Below, piece after piece: positions 51,512 to 59,180 of a stretch of 64,000 nucleotides of DNA. Source of the stretch: Lewinellaceae bacterium (GTDB taxonomy: Bacteria; Bacteroidota; Bacteroidia; Chitinophagales; Saprospiraceae); the NCBI GenBank assembly GCA_020636005.1, contig JACJYR010000002.1:744001-808000 (forward strand). The letters run 5' to 3'. The position numbers and the translations under genes were made by a program. Every line of letters begins with the position of its first letter. Position 1 is the first letter of the stretch. The notes beneath the pieces are model-generated. The model saw only the letters and a program-made list of their open reading frames with translations, ran no database searches and was not told where the DNA came from.

Positions 51512-52948
51512 TTGGCAACCGAAAAAAAAATAGGCCTTTTCCTGGCCCCGGCGCTGTTCCTCCTCGTGCTGTGGCTGCCGCCGCAATGGGGCCTGTCGGT
51601 GGCTGCCTGGCGGGTTGTCGCCATGGCCGTGCTGATGCTGGGCTGGTGGGTGACCGAGGCTGTGCCGATTCCGGTTACATCGCTGCTGCCGATTGTGTGT
51701 TTGCCCCTGATGGGCATCAGCCCCTTAAAAGATGCCACCACGCCCTATGCCAATCCAGTCGTTTTCCTCTTTTTAGGCGGATTTATGATAGCGCTGGCGA
51801 TGGAGCGCTGGAACCTGCACCGCCGCATCGCCCTCAATATTGTGAAGTGGACGGGCACCAATGCCAATGGCATCATCTTCGGGTTCATGCTGGCCACGGG
51901 GTTCGTTAGCATGTGGATCAGCAATACTGCCACTACGTTGATGATGCTGCCCATCGCCGTGTCCGTCATCGGGTTGCTGATAAAAGATGGCATAGAAAAC
52001 AGCCATCCGGGCATGAAAAACTTCGCCCTCTGCCTCATGCTCGGCATCGCCTACGCCTCCAATGTGGGCGGCGTGGCTACGCTGGTCGGCACACCGCCCA
52101 ACGTAGTGTTCAAGGGTTTTATCCAAAAAACCTATGGCGTGGAAGTGAACTTCCTCAGTTGGCTGCTGGTGGCCCTGCCCTTTTCTGCCGCTATGCTGTT
52201 TGCCACCTATCATTTTTTGGTGAAAATACTGTACCCCAATAAGCTGGGCGCATTCCAGGATGCACAACAGGTAATAGAACACGAGGTGGAACGATTGGGC
52301 ACCATGCAAAAAGGGGAAAAAAGGACGCTGGCCATTTTCGCCGCCACGGCCCTTTTGTGGATTACGGGAAGCCTTATCAACAAGATCAATCCCTGGTTCC
52401 AGTTGTCGGACGAAGTAGTGGCCATCCTGGCGGTGGTTGCCCTGTTCGTAGTGCCGGTAGATTTCAAGAACGGCGTTTTTGTGATGGAATGGGCCAGGAC
52501 GGAAAAACTCCCCTGGGGCATCCTGCTCCTGTTTGGCGGAGGCCTGAGCCTGGCCGATGCCCTGGCAAAAACGGGGGTGATTGACCTCATCGGCAGCCAG
52601 TTTTCCGGTATGGAAAAGATGGGCTTTTGGCTCATCCTGGGCCTTACAGCCGTGTCGTTGTTCCTCACGGAGGTCATGTCAAACGTGGCCCTGGTCACTA
52701 TCTTCCTGCCGGTGGCAGGCGGCATAGCACAGGGGGCGGGCATTGATCCCCTGCAGGTGTGCGCCTCGGTGACGATGGCGGCCAGTTGCGCTTTCATGCT
52801 GCCTATGTCCACGCCGCCGAACGCCATCGTTTTTGCCAGCGGCCACATCAAAATGTCGCAAATGGTAAAGGCAGGGCTGGTGCTGAACCTGATCACTATT
52901 GTCCTGGTGGCGGTGTTGGTGAAGACGCTGCTACCGGTGTTCTTTTAG
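51512..52948 (+). CDS. DASS-family sodium/dicarboxylate-type transporter (SLC13)
   Basis: About 478 residues with eleven or so transmembrane helices. The signature motifs of divalent anion:sodium symporters are present: FVSMWISNTATTLMMLPIAVSVIG (SNT motif one), LTEVMSNVALVTIFLPVAGGIA (SN motif two) and CAFMLPMSTPPNAIVFASG, together with NVGGVATLVGTPPNVVF. Such proteins import C4 or C5 dicarboxylates, sulfate or similar anions with sodium. The start is not clear: no ATG precedes the first helix; a TTG at 51512 (MATEKKIGLFLAPALF) gives a sensible N-terminus, while a GTG at 51422 would add 30 residues overlapping an AC-rich stretch. It is monocistronic. Confidence 0.9.
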   Translation: MATEKKIGLFLAPALFLLVLWLPPQWGLSVAAWRVVAMAVLMLGWWVTEAVPIPVTSLLPIVCLPLMGISPLKDATTPYANPVVFLFLGGFMIALAMERWNLHRRIALNIVKWTGTNANGIIFGFMLATGFVSMWISNTATTLMMLPIAVSVIGLLIKDGIENSHPGMKNFALCLMLGIAYASNVGGVATLVGTPPNVVFKGFIQKTYGVEVNFLSWLLVALPFSAAMLFATYHFLVKILYPNKLGAFQDAQQVIEHEVERLGTMQKGEKRTLAIFAATALLWITGSLINKINPWFQLSDEVVAILAVVALFVVPVDFKNGVFVMEWARTEKLPWGILLLFGGGLSLADALAKTGVIDLIGSQFSGMEKMGFWLILGLTAVSLFLTEVMSNVALVTIFLPVAGGIAQGAGIDPLQVCASVTMAASCAFMLPMSTPPNAIVFASGHIKMSQMVKAGLVLNLITIVLVAVLVKTLLPVFF

Positions 52949-53062
52949 AAGCAACAGCCCCATGCCCGTGCGATTTGCAGCAATGGATACTGTATTAACG
53001 AACCATTGTGAAACACTCCGTGCTTTCCCCTTTAATTTCGCCTGCTGGAAGCTTTCGCCAAA

Positions 53063-53070
53063 TACCTTTG
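53063..53070 (+). promoter_or_regulatory. -7 box (TACCTTTG) of first HMA gene
   Basis: An exact TAnnTTTG element 28 bases before the ATG at 53098. The -33 element is weak (ATTTCG region near 53038). Confidence 0.45.
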
Positions 53071-53097
53071 ACGGGCCTCTTCTAAAAATTTCCTGTC

Positions 53098-53445
53098 ATG
53101 ACAAGTTTTCGTTCCATTCCTTACCTGCTCTTCGGGGGCATTGTTGTGTTCCAATTCCTTCGCCAGAAGGCCACGGTCAGCCTGACCACCCAAAAGTTCA
53201 AGGCAGCCGGCAACTGTGGCATGTGCAAAAACCGCATCGAATCAGCCCTGGATGCCAGGGGGGTCAACAAGGCCTCCTGGGACCTGGACAGCGGGCAAGT
53301 CTCGGTTACTTTTAACCCAAAAAAAATAAGCCTGGATGATTTGCAGCAAAAAGTAGCCGATGCCGGCCACGACACGGCCAAGTTCAAGGCCAGTGACGAG
53401 GTGTATGAAGCCCTGCCAGCCTGCTGCCATTACCGCAGTGCCTGA
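53098..53445 (+). CDS. heavy-metal-associated (HMA) domain protein
   Basis: A 115-residue protein with a short N-terminal membrane or signal segment (FRSIPYLLFGGIVVFQFL) and one HMA domain (residues 28-105) holding the metal-binding GNCGMCKNRIE motif (Cys40, Cys43). Unlike classical MxCxxC domains, the Met is replaced by Asn-Cys, a pattern shared with its paralogue at 53650. The domain end has DEVYEALPACCHY with a further Cys pair, possibly extra ligands. Such proteins chelate copper or similar metals at the cell surface and may act as chaperones or sensors. It is the first of three linked metal-related genes. Confidence 0.88.
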   Translation: MTSFRSIPYLLFGGIVVFQFLRQKATVSLTTQKFKAAGNCGMCKNRIESALDARGVNKASWDLDSGQVSVTFNPKKISLDDLQQKVADAGHDTAKFKASDEVYEALPACCHYRSA

Positions 53446-53624
53446 GGAGATTGTTCAAAAAACTGTGTCATTTTCTCACAAGTGATTGATTGTGAGCGTG
53501 TGTTTTTTTCAAAAACACACTTCTCTGATTAGTCTCGTGCCTGAGCTTTCACTGCAAACAAGCCGATGCCAGGGTTTTGAAACGCTTTATCGGAATGCTG
53601 TAAACTTTCCCCTTCCCTGCGCAT

Positions 53625-53632
53625 TATTTTTG
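53625..53632 (+). promoter_or_regulatory. -7 box (TATTTTTG) of second HMA gene
   Basis: An exact TAnnTTTG element 18 bases before the ATG at 53650; the -33 element is not clear. Confidence 0.4.
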
Positions 53633-53649
53633 TAAAAAAATAAACTGAC

Positions 53650-53997
53650 ATGAAATCCATCCTTTTTTCCATCGCAGCGGCGGCCATTCTCTCTTTTTCC
53701 TTCCTGCCCGCTACCGGCAAAGGCAACATCACCGAGAAATTTACCGTGTACGGCAATTGCGGCATGTGCAAGGCCCGCATCGAAAAAGCCCTTCAAGTGA
53801 AAGGTGTAAAATATGCTGTTTGGGACAAAGAAACCCACATCGCCACCGTCAAATTCAACCCGGAGGTGGTCACCCTGCAACAGTTGCACCAGTTGGTGGC
53901 GGATGCCGGTCACGATACCGACCTGGTGAGGGCCAAAGACGAGGTGTACCAGAACCTGCATTCCTGTTGCCAGTACGAACGGCCCGTTTTAAAATGA
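53650..53997 (+). CDS. second HMA-domain protein, paralogue
   Basis: A 115-residue paralogue of the preceding HMA protein, with a signal peptide (KSILFSIAAAAILSFSFLPATG) and the same YGNCGMCKARIEKALQ motif (Cys37, Cys40) and C-terminal DEVYQNLHSCCQYE. About half the core residues match the first copy, so the pair probably arose by tandem duplication. The last codon's TGA overlaps the ATG of the AraC regulator by four bases (ATGA), so the two are translated together. It likely binds copper or a related soft metal outside the cytoplasm. Confidence 0.9.
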   Translation: MKSILFSIAAAAILSFSFLPATGKGNITEKFTVYGNCGMCKARIEKALQVKGVKYAVWDKETHIATVKFNPEVVTLQQLHQLVADAGHDTDLVRAKDEVYQNLHSCCQYERPVLK

Positions 53998-54560
53998 CAA
54001 AAATCCCCATCAAGAACATGGTGTGCCGGCACTGCATGGAAGCTGTGCTAGGCGTATTCCGTGATTTGGAACTGGAGGTGAGCGCCATACGCCTGGGCGA
54101 GGCGACCGTGGTGGCCCTTCCTTCTGAAATCAATTTTCCCCAGCTCAAAACGGCCCTCTTTCGGCAGGGCTTCGAGCTCCTGGAAGACAGGGAGCTACAA
54201 ATCGTCGAACAGATCAAAACGGCGGTTATTTCCCTTATCCATCACAGTGGGGCTATGCCTGAGGTGAAGAACTCGGTATTCCTCTCCGAACGGCTCGGCC
54301 TGAGCTACGCCTACCTGAGCAAGCTGTTCTCCGGCCAGGAGGGCCTTACCATCGAGCGGTATATCATTTTACAAAAAATAGAAAAAGTAAAGGAACTGCT
54401 GTCTTACGGCGAAAAGAGCCTCAGTGAGATCGCCTACGACCTGGGCTACAGCAGCGTGCAGCACCTGTCGAGCCAGTTCCGTTCGGTCACCGGCATGTCG
54501 GTCACACAGTATAAACAATTGGAAATAAAGCCGAGGAGGGCGCTTAACGAGGTGAAGTGA
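53994..54560 (+). CDS. HMA-AraC fusion transcriptional regulator
   Basis: A 188-residue protein whose N-terminus is a degenerate heavy-metal-associated domain (IPIKNMVCRHCMEAVLGVFRDLELEVSAIRLGEATVVAL, with Cys11 and Cys14 in a CxxC) and whose C-terminus (residues 95-180) is an AraC-type double helix-turn-helix: LSYAYLSKLFSGQEGLTIERYIILQKIEKVKELLSYGEKSLSEIAYDLGYSSVQHLSSQFRSVTGMSVTQYKQL. Such fusions occur next to HMA proteins in other Bacteroidota, and they probably sense metal directly with the HMA domain. By context it regulates the two HMA genes with which it overlaps. The specific metal is not known. Confidence 0.9.
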   Translation: MTKIPIKNMVCRHCMEAVLGVFRDLELEVSAIRLGEATVVALPSEINFPQLKTALFRQGFELLEDRELQIVEQIKTAVISLIHHSGAMPEVKNSVFLSERLGLSYAYLSKLFSGQEGLTIERYIILQKIEKVKELLSYGEKSLSEIAYDLGYSSVQHLSSQFRSVTGMSVTQYKQLEIKPRRALNEVK

Positions 54561-54574
54561 CGGGGTGCGGGCTT

Positions 54575-55354
54575 TCAGTAGCTGTTGTTGGCAAAAAACG
54601 CCCGCAGAAAAATCCTGCCATGCGCCCACAGGTTGGGCCAAAACCCAAAGTGTTTTTTCAAAATCCCATACCTGTCCTTTAGCGACTGCCGGTGTTGCTG
54701 TTTGGAAATGCCACCGACGAGGTATTCCGCCAAAACCAGGTGGGTGTTCACCGTTTTGCGGCTCTTTTTCAACACTTCTATCACCCAGTCGATATCGGCG
54801 GAGAGATTGTTTTCCATGTAAAACGGGGCAATGCTTTTCCGGGCCAGGAAGGCCTGGTGGCAAACGACCATGCCCATGCGCAGGCTTTGCCAGGTCAGGG
54901 TTTGAGGCAGTTTTTGCACAGTCAGTTGGCTGCGGGTGCCCAGGTGGTGTCTGGTTTCCGTGACGAGCATGGCCTCGCCGAACAGCACGTCCGTGTCAGG
55001 TGTGCAATGGAGCATAGCCTTCTCCAGTGTTTTTGGTTCCAGCAAGCGGTCGCCGGCGTTCAGGAAGAGGACGAAATCCCCTTTGGCCATGCACAGGCCC
55101 TTGTTCATGGCATCGTACAGCCCCTGGTCAGGTTCGCTGTGCCAGCGGAGGATTTTGGCATTCAGCAACCTGTCATTCACCCGTTCTATTAGTTTGAAAA
55201 TGGTATGGGAGTGGTCGGAAGAACCGCCGTCCACCAGCAGGTATTCGAGGTGCGGGTAGGTCTGTGCCAACACGCTGCGGGCCGTGCCTTCGAGCAGGTG
55301 CCCGCTGTTGTAGTTGACGGTGATGATGCTGATGAACGGCGGTCTTGGTAACAT
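54575..55354 (-). CDS. GT2 family glycosyltransferase
   Basis: A 259-residue glycosyltransferase of family 2, WcaE-like. The nucleotide-sugar-binding start ISIITVNYNSGHLLEGTARSVLAQTYPHLEYLLVDGGSSD is standard, and the DXD-like site is KGDFVLFLNAGDRLLEPKTLEKAM (NAGDR). The segment HSEPDQGLYDAMNKGLCMAKGD is typical for WcaE/colanic-acid-type GT2 enzymes. The Asp residue near DWVIEVLKK is the catalytic base candidate. It probably adds a sugar to a surface polysaccharide or lipid precursor at the inner membrane. ATG 55354 (MLPRPPFISI) is chosen over an earlier in-frame ATG at 55414. It stands alone, converging on the AraC gene. Confidence 0.92.
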   Translation of the reverse strand: MLPRPPFISIITVNYNSGHLLEGTARSVLAQTYPHLEYLLVDGGSSDHSHTIFKLIERVNDRLLNAKILRWHSEPDQGLYDAMNKGLCMAKGDFVLFLNAGDRLLEPKTLEKAMLHCTPDTDVLFGEAMLVTETRHHLGTRSQLTVQKLPQTLTWQSLRMGMVVCHQAFLARKSIAPFYMENNLSADIDWVIEVLKKSRKTVNTHLVLAEYLVGGISKQQHRQSLKDRYGILKKHFGFWPNLWAHGRIFLRAFFANNSY

Positions 55355-55480
55355 ACGGGCGAAGCTACGGAATACGGTGAACCAGTAAAAGGGCTTGCCA
55401 TGCCTCCACCTCATTTTCCGGGCCTCGAAGCCAATAAACTGGTGGCTAAATTTGAGTAAGGATCGAAGGAAAAATAATCC

Positions 55481-56942
55481 CGATGTGGAATCGCATAGGC
55501 GTCAACTTAAAAAAACCGAATATGATTAGATAAAATAAAAATGCTGCTTAGGTTTGTTCAAATCAACATTCAGAACACCTAAACAGCATATGAAAATTAA
55601 GTTGGAACAAATTAAGCGAAAAATTGGCGAACAACAAATAAACGCCATCGCAAAAAGTAGCGGTTTCCAAAAGCGGGAGCCGAGGAAAGTCACCGGATAT
55701 AGTTTTTTTCTTGGTTTTTGCATGATGGTACAGCTTGGGCAGACGGGGCTGAGGGACTGGGCAAAAAGCATAGGGCGGCTGACCCAAAAGCTGGTCTCCA
55801 AACAAGGCCTCCAAAAAAAACTCCAGTTCAGGCACGAAGCTTTTGCCCGCCAACTTTTGGGGTTTGTACTCAAACAGTGCACGGCCTCAAACGGCCACCA
55901 GGGGGTTGCCCTCTTCGCACCGTTCAAGGAGGTCTATGTTGAGGACAGCACCTGTGTGGGGCTGCCCCGCAACCTGTCATCTTTCTACCCCGGCCCCCAC
56001 AGCAAAACCCACGGGGAATGTGCCACTGCCCGCATACAGTTGCGCATGGAATTGGTGAGTGAATCCTACGAAGGGGTTTTTGTGGGGAGTTACCGTGAAA
56101 ATGACCAGGGTTTTGCGCACCGTATCGTTGAAATACTCACGGCAGGCTGCCTTGTGATCCGGGACAAAGGGTATTTTGTGCTGGCCGCCTTCCGGGCGAT
56201 CATGGAGAAAAAGGCGTTTTTCCTGTCCCGCCTCCGCTTTGGGACAACCGTTTTTGATGCGCAGACCGGGGAAAAAATGGATTTGCTGAAAGAGCTCAAG
56301 GCTTTGAAAAAAGCAGGCCGCCAAGTCCTTGACAAGGAAATATTGCTGGGGGGCAAGGAGAAACTGCCAGTCCGCCTGGTGGCCATCGAAGCCCCTGAAG
56401 AGGCCAAACGGATGAGGCAGCACAAGGCCCGTACTGACCGCAGTGCAAAGGCCGCCCATTCCAGAGAGTACATCCAACTGCTGGGCTGGACCATTTTCAT
56501 AACAAATGTCAACAAGGAAACCTGGGGGGGCCGGGACATCATCAGGGCCTACCGGTACCGTTGGCGCATTGAAATAGTGTTCAAGTGTTGGAAAAGCAAG
56601 TTCAACCTGGACAAGTTCTTCGAAGGCAGGGAAACAATATCGCCACCGAGGGCAGCCATGACCATCTACCTGATGCTTGCTTGGTTGACCTTGACAATGG
56701 GGGCTTGGTATGGGTATTTTGTGCACCGGGTTTACGAAGAAAAGAAGAAATTCATCAGCATGCTGCTGTTCGCCGATTTTGTCAAAGAACGGTTTTGGGA
56801 AATACTTTTGACAAGCGACCTCGATGTTTTCATCGGTGAGCTTGCCAGATATTATTCCCATGACAAACGAAAATCCCGAAAATGCTATCTCGAATTTTTG
56901 TATGAAATAAATTTAAGTTGACGCCTATGCGATGTGGAATCG
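55481..56942 (+). mobile_element. IS4-family insertion sequence with 9-13-bp target duplication
   Basis: The element spans about 55494-56929 (1436 bp). Its ends are inverted repeats CATAGGCGTCAACTTAAA and the reverse complement; depending on whether one or two further bases belong to the TIR, the direct repeat is 9 to 13 bases, with CGATGTGGAATCG (55481-55493 and 56930-56942) the longest reading. It interrupts repeat copy F inside the hairpin. Confidence 0.95.
55590..56921 (+). CDS. IS4-family DDE transposase
   Basis: A 443-residue transposase. The IS4 signature Y-x2-R-x3-E-x6-K is exact in AYRYRWRIEIVFKCWKSKF (YREK), placed near residue 327 and followed by typical C-terminal helices (AAMTIYLMLAWLTLTMG). 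Upstream, VYVEDSTCVGLP supplies the first Asp and GCLVIRDKGYFVLAAFRAIMEKKAFFLSRL the second (RDKGY). The frame is intact, and the stop codon lies within the right terminal repeat. The ATG at 55590 (MKIKLEQIKRKIG) is preferred over upstream TTG. Because it splits a repeat with a clean duplication, insertion looks recent. Confidence 0.96.
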   Translation: MKIKLEQIKRKIGEQQINAIAKSSGFQKREPRKVTGYSFFLGFCMMVQLGQTGLRDWAKSIGRLTQKLVSKQGLQKKLQFRHEAFARQLLGFVLKQCTASNGHQGVALFAPFKEVYVEDSTCVGLPRNLSSFYPGPHSKTHGECATARIQLRMELVSESYEGVFVGSYRENDQGFAHRIVEILTAGCLVIRDKGYFVLAAFRAIMEKKAFFLSRLRFGTTVFDAQTGEKMDLLKELKALKKAGRQVLDKEILLGGKEKLPVRLVAIEAPEEAKRMRQHKARTDRSAKAAHSREYIQLLGWTIFITNVNKETWGGRDIIRAYRYRWRIEIVFKCWKSKFNLDKFFEGRETISPPRAAMTIYLMLAWLTLTMGAWYGYFVHRVYEEKKKFISMLLFADFVKERFWEILLTSDLDVFIGELARYYSHDKRKSRKCYLEFLYEINLS

Positions 56943-57241
56943 GGATTATTTTTAAAACCCTTCCAGTACTGGGGTTTCAAATTCAAAACAGGGAAGTTAT
57001 TTTTCATCGCTACTGAGAGCGAGAATTGCCAACAGATGTTATACGCATTTTGGCCGATGGCTGCTGTCTTCTTCTATCTGCCCATTTGTTGCTCCCTTCT
57101 GATTGATTACAGCTTTCCTTCTTCAATTAGGAAAAATTGGTAAGCCACCGGGAAACATCGGTATCTCCGCCGCCCCGTTCCGCCCCCATCTTTGTGTCAT
57201 CAAACGAACAAAAAATTTCTAACCAAAAAATTTTTTAAAAG

Positions 57242-57790
57242 ATGACACATTTCACAGTTCCTACCCGCAACGAAGTTTCTGCCAACAACCAGGCAATTTT
57301 TGACAACCTGCAAAAAGGCCTTGGCTTCGTGCCGAACCTCTACGCTTCCTTTGCCCACAACGAAACGGCGCTCGGCGACTACCTCGCCCTGCAAAACCGC
57401 AAGAGCACCCTGCGTGCGAAAGAGCGGGAGGTCATCAACCTCGTGGTCAGCCAGGTGAACGACTGCCGCTACTGCCAGAGCGCCCACACCGTTTTGGGCA
57501 AAATGAACGGCTTTACCGACGAGCAAATCCTTGAAATCCGCAGCGGCGAGGCGAGCTTCGACCCGAAGTTGGATGCCCTCGCAAAATTTGTGAAGGAGAC
57601 AACCGAGAACCGGGGCAAACCTTCCCAAACTTCCCTCGAAAACCTATTTGCCGCAGGCTATAACAAGGCCAACCTCGTGGACATCCTTATCGTCATTGGC
57701 GACAAAATCATCAGCAACTACCTGCACGGTGTGGGGCAGTTTGAGATTGATTTTCCGCTGGCGCCGGTGCTCGAAGAAGTAGAAGCCTGA
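57242..57790 (+). CDS. AhpD-like carboxymuconolactone decarboxylase family protein
   Basis: A 182-residue helical protein of the CMD/AhpD-like family. The redox-active Cys pair is NDCRYCQSAHTVLGKMNGFTDEQI (CxxC with the conserved His six residues later, near residue 75), which is the AhpD pattern for peroxidase-linked thiol-disulfide chemistry rather than decarboxylation. Start MTHFTVPTRNEVSANNQAIFDNLQKGLGFVPNLYASFAHN is the usual N-terminal region of this group. It opens a tight same-strand cluster with thioredoxin, an NTF2-like protein, an OsmC protein and a PNPOx-like protein, so it is probably part of a peroxide or thiol stress response. Confidence 0.92.
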   Translation: MTHFTVPTRNEVSANNQAIFDNLQKGLGFVPNLYASFAHNETALGDYLALQNRKSTLRAKEREVINLVVSQVNDCRYCQSAHTVLGKMNGFTDEQILEIRSGEASFDPKLDALAKFVKETTENRGKPSQTSLENLFAAGYNKANLVDILIVIGDKIISNYLHGVGQFEIDFPLAPVLEEVEA

Positions 57791-57819
57791 TTTTTTAAAA
57801 CAGTAAAAAATTTCAAGCC

Positions 57820-58143
57820 ATGTTGAAAAATCTCAGCAAATCCGACTTTGAATCCACCCTGCACGAAAATGATGTTGTTTTGGTGGATTTTTACGCCGAC
57901 TGGTGCGGCCCGTGTAAAGCCCTGCATCCGTCGCTCGAAAAACTGGCTACCGATTTCGACGGTAAGGCGGTCATTTCAAAAGTGAACGTTGACCACGAAC
58001 CGGAACTTTCTGCCGACTATGAAATCCGCAGCATCCCCGCCCTGCTGTATTTTAAAAACGGCAAACTGGCTGGCAAACAGGTAGGCTTGCAAAGCAAAGC
58101 GGCCATCGCCAACAGCCTCGACGAATTGATTAGCCAAAACTAA
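57820..58143 (+). CDS. trxA: thioredoxin
   Basis: A 107-residue thioredoxin with the active-site WCGPC (Cys29, Cys32), the VVLVDFYADWCGPCKALHPSLEKLA block, a VNVDHEPELSADYEIRSIPALLYFKNGK segment including the cis-Pro (SIP), and a normal C-terminal helix. It has no signal peptide, so it is cytoplasmic. It is 29 bases after the AhpD-like gene and probably supplies electrons to it or to the OsmC protein. A terminator-like hairpin follows at 58155, but the cluster continues beyond it. Confidence 0.95.
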   Translation: MLKNLSKSDFESTLHENDVVLVDFYADWCGPCKALHPSLEKLATDFDGKAVISKVNVDHEPELSADYEIRSIPALLYFKNGKLAGKQVGLQSKAAIANSLDELISQN

Positions 58144-58154
58144 AAGGCGACGTT

Positions 58155-58191
58155 GCCCGGCAGGGTTGAAACCTGCCGGGCAGCATTTTTT
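58155..58191 (+). terminator. terminator-like hairpin after thioredoxin
   Basis: Stem GCCCGGCAGG with CCTGCCGGGC, a seven-base loop and a T-tract. It lies between trxA and the NTF2-like gene, so it may attenuate expression of the downstream genes. Confidence 0.65.
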
Positions 58192-58210
58192 ATAAAAAAA
58201 ACCACTCATC

Positions 58211-58627
58211 ATGGAAAATCAAAGACCACCACTTCCTCCTTTTACGGAAGAAACCGCCCGCCAGAAAATTCAAATGGCCGAAGATGCCTGGAACAGCCGT
58301 GACCCGGAGCGGGTGTCAAAAGCCTACACCGTGGACAGCGAATGGCGCAACCGCAACTTGTTTATCCATGGCCGGGCGGAAATCGTTCAGTTCCTGACCG
58401 AAAAATGGAAAAAGGAACTCGACTACCAACTCAAAAAAGAATACTGGGCGCACACGGGCAACCGCATCGCCGTGCGTTTCGAGTACGAATACAAAGACGC
58501 CAGCGGCCAGTGGTTCCGGGCCTACGGCAACGAAAATTGGGAATTCGACGAAAACGGCCTGATGGCCAAACGCTACGCCAGCATCAATGACCTGGCCATC
58601 GAGGAGAAGGACAGGAAATTAAGATAG
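58211..58627 (+). CDS. NTF2-like protein, DUF1348 type
   Basis: A 138-residue member of the NTF2/SnoaL-like superfamily matching DUF1348: PFTEETARQKIQMAEDAWNSRDPERVSKAYTVDSEWRNRNLFIHGRAEIVQFLTEKWKKELDYQLKKEYWAHTGNRIAVRFEYEYKDASGQWFRAYGNENWEFDENGLMAKRYASINDLAI. The family fold is a cone-shaped pocket, with substrates mostly unknown, and the length is typical. It is co-oriented with the redox genes, after the hairpin. Confidence 0.9.
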   Translation: MENQRPPLPPFTEETARQKIQMAEDAWNSRDPERVSKAYTVDSEWRNRNLFIHGRAEIVQFLTEKWKKELDYQLKKEYWAHTGNRIAVRFEYEYKDASGQWFRAYGNENWEFDENGLMAKRYASINDLAIEEKDRKLR

Positions 58628-58650
58628 GCCAGCGGCCAATTGCTGCTTGC

Positions 58651-58726
58651 CGACTCTGTAGCTTAATTGGTAGAGCAGCAGTCGCTTAATCTGTGGGTTC
58701 CCGGTTCGATTCCGGGCGGGTCACCC
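58651..58726 (+). tRNA. tRNA-Lys(CTT)-like, with atypical features
   Basis: The D-arm (TAGCTTAATTGGTAGAGC) and the T-arm CCCGG-TTCGATT-CCGGG are standard. The anticodon arm GCAGT-CGCTTAA-TCTGT gives anticodon CTT in the expected position, but base 33 is G rather than the universal U and pair 31-39 is T-T. The acceptor stem matches for four pairs (GACTCTG with CGGGTCA) and would close completely if one more G were present in the GGG run. It is therefore a functional but unusual tRNA, a decaying copy, or one damaged by sequencing errors. It sits between the DUF1348 and OsmC genes. Confidence 0.6.
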
Positions 58727-58752
58727 AGCTTTTACAAAAACAACCACGCAAA

Positions 58753-59169
58753 ATGGATACTTACAGCATCACTACAAAACACAAGGGAAACATGGCTTTC
58801 GAGGCCGAAATTGGACATCATAAAATCGTGATGGACACCATGCCCGCCGGCGGTGGAGAAGACAGCGGGCCGCCACCCAAAAAATTGCTCCTCGGCACCC
58901 TGGCCACCTGCACGGGCATGGACATGGTGAGCCTGCTCCAGAAAATGCGGGTAAATTTTTCGGATTTCGACATGGTAACGAATGCCGTCCTGAGCGAAGA
59001 ACACCCCAAGGTTTTCACCCACATCGAGGTCGTTTACCGCATCAAAGTGGAGGAGCGCCACCGGGAAAAAGTGGAAAAAGCCGTGGCCCTTTCGCAGGAA
59101 AGATATTGCGGCATTTCCGCCATGCTCCGCAAAAACAGCCCGTTGGATTTTCGCATCGAGTACCTTTAA
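58753..59169 (+). CDS. OsmC/Ohr-family peroxiredoxin-like protein
   Basis: A 138-residue OsmC-like protein with both redox Cys positions: TLATCTGMDMVSLLQKM (Cys53) and SQERYCGISAMLRKN (Cys119). The Glu and Arg partners of Ohr/OsmC enzymes are expected nearby in MDTMPAGGGEDSGPPPKKLLLG. OsmC proteins reduce organic or inorganic peroxides with help from thiol donors. The ATG at 58753 (MDTYSITTKHKG) is 26 bases after the tRNA. Its gene is the fifth of the cluster. Confidence 0.93.
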   Translation: MDTYSITTKHKGNMAFEAEIGHHKIVMDTMPAGGGEDSGPPPKKLLLGTLATCTGMDMVSLLQKMRVNFSDFDMVTNAVLSEEHPKVFTHIEVVYRIKVEERHREKVEKAVALSQERYCGISAMLRKNSPLDFRIEYL

Positions 59170-59180
59170 TTTTCAAAAAG

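Larger units (their letters stand above)
55460..57014 (-). repeat. 110-bp dispersed repeat, copy F (split by IS4)
   Basis: The 3' half (55460-55493) and 5' half (56943-57014) of one reverse-strand copy are separated by the IS4-family element. Joining them across the 13-bp duplication restores a full repeat with its hairpin. Confidence 0.95.
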
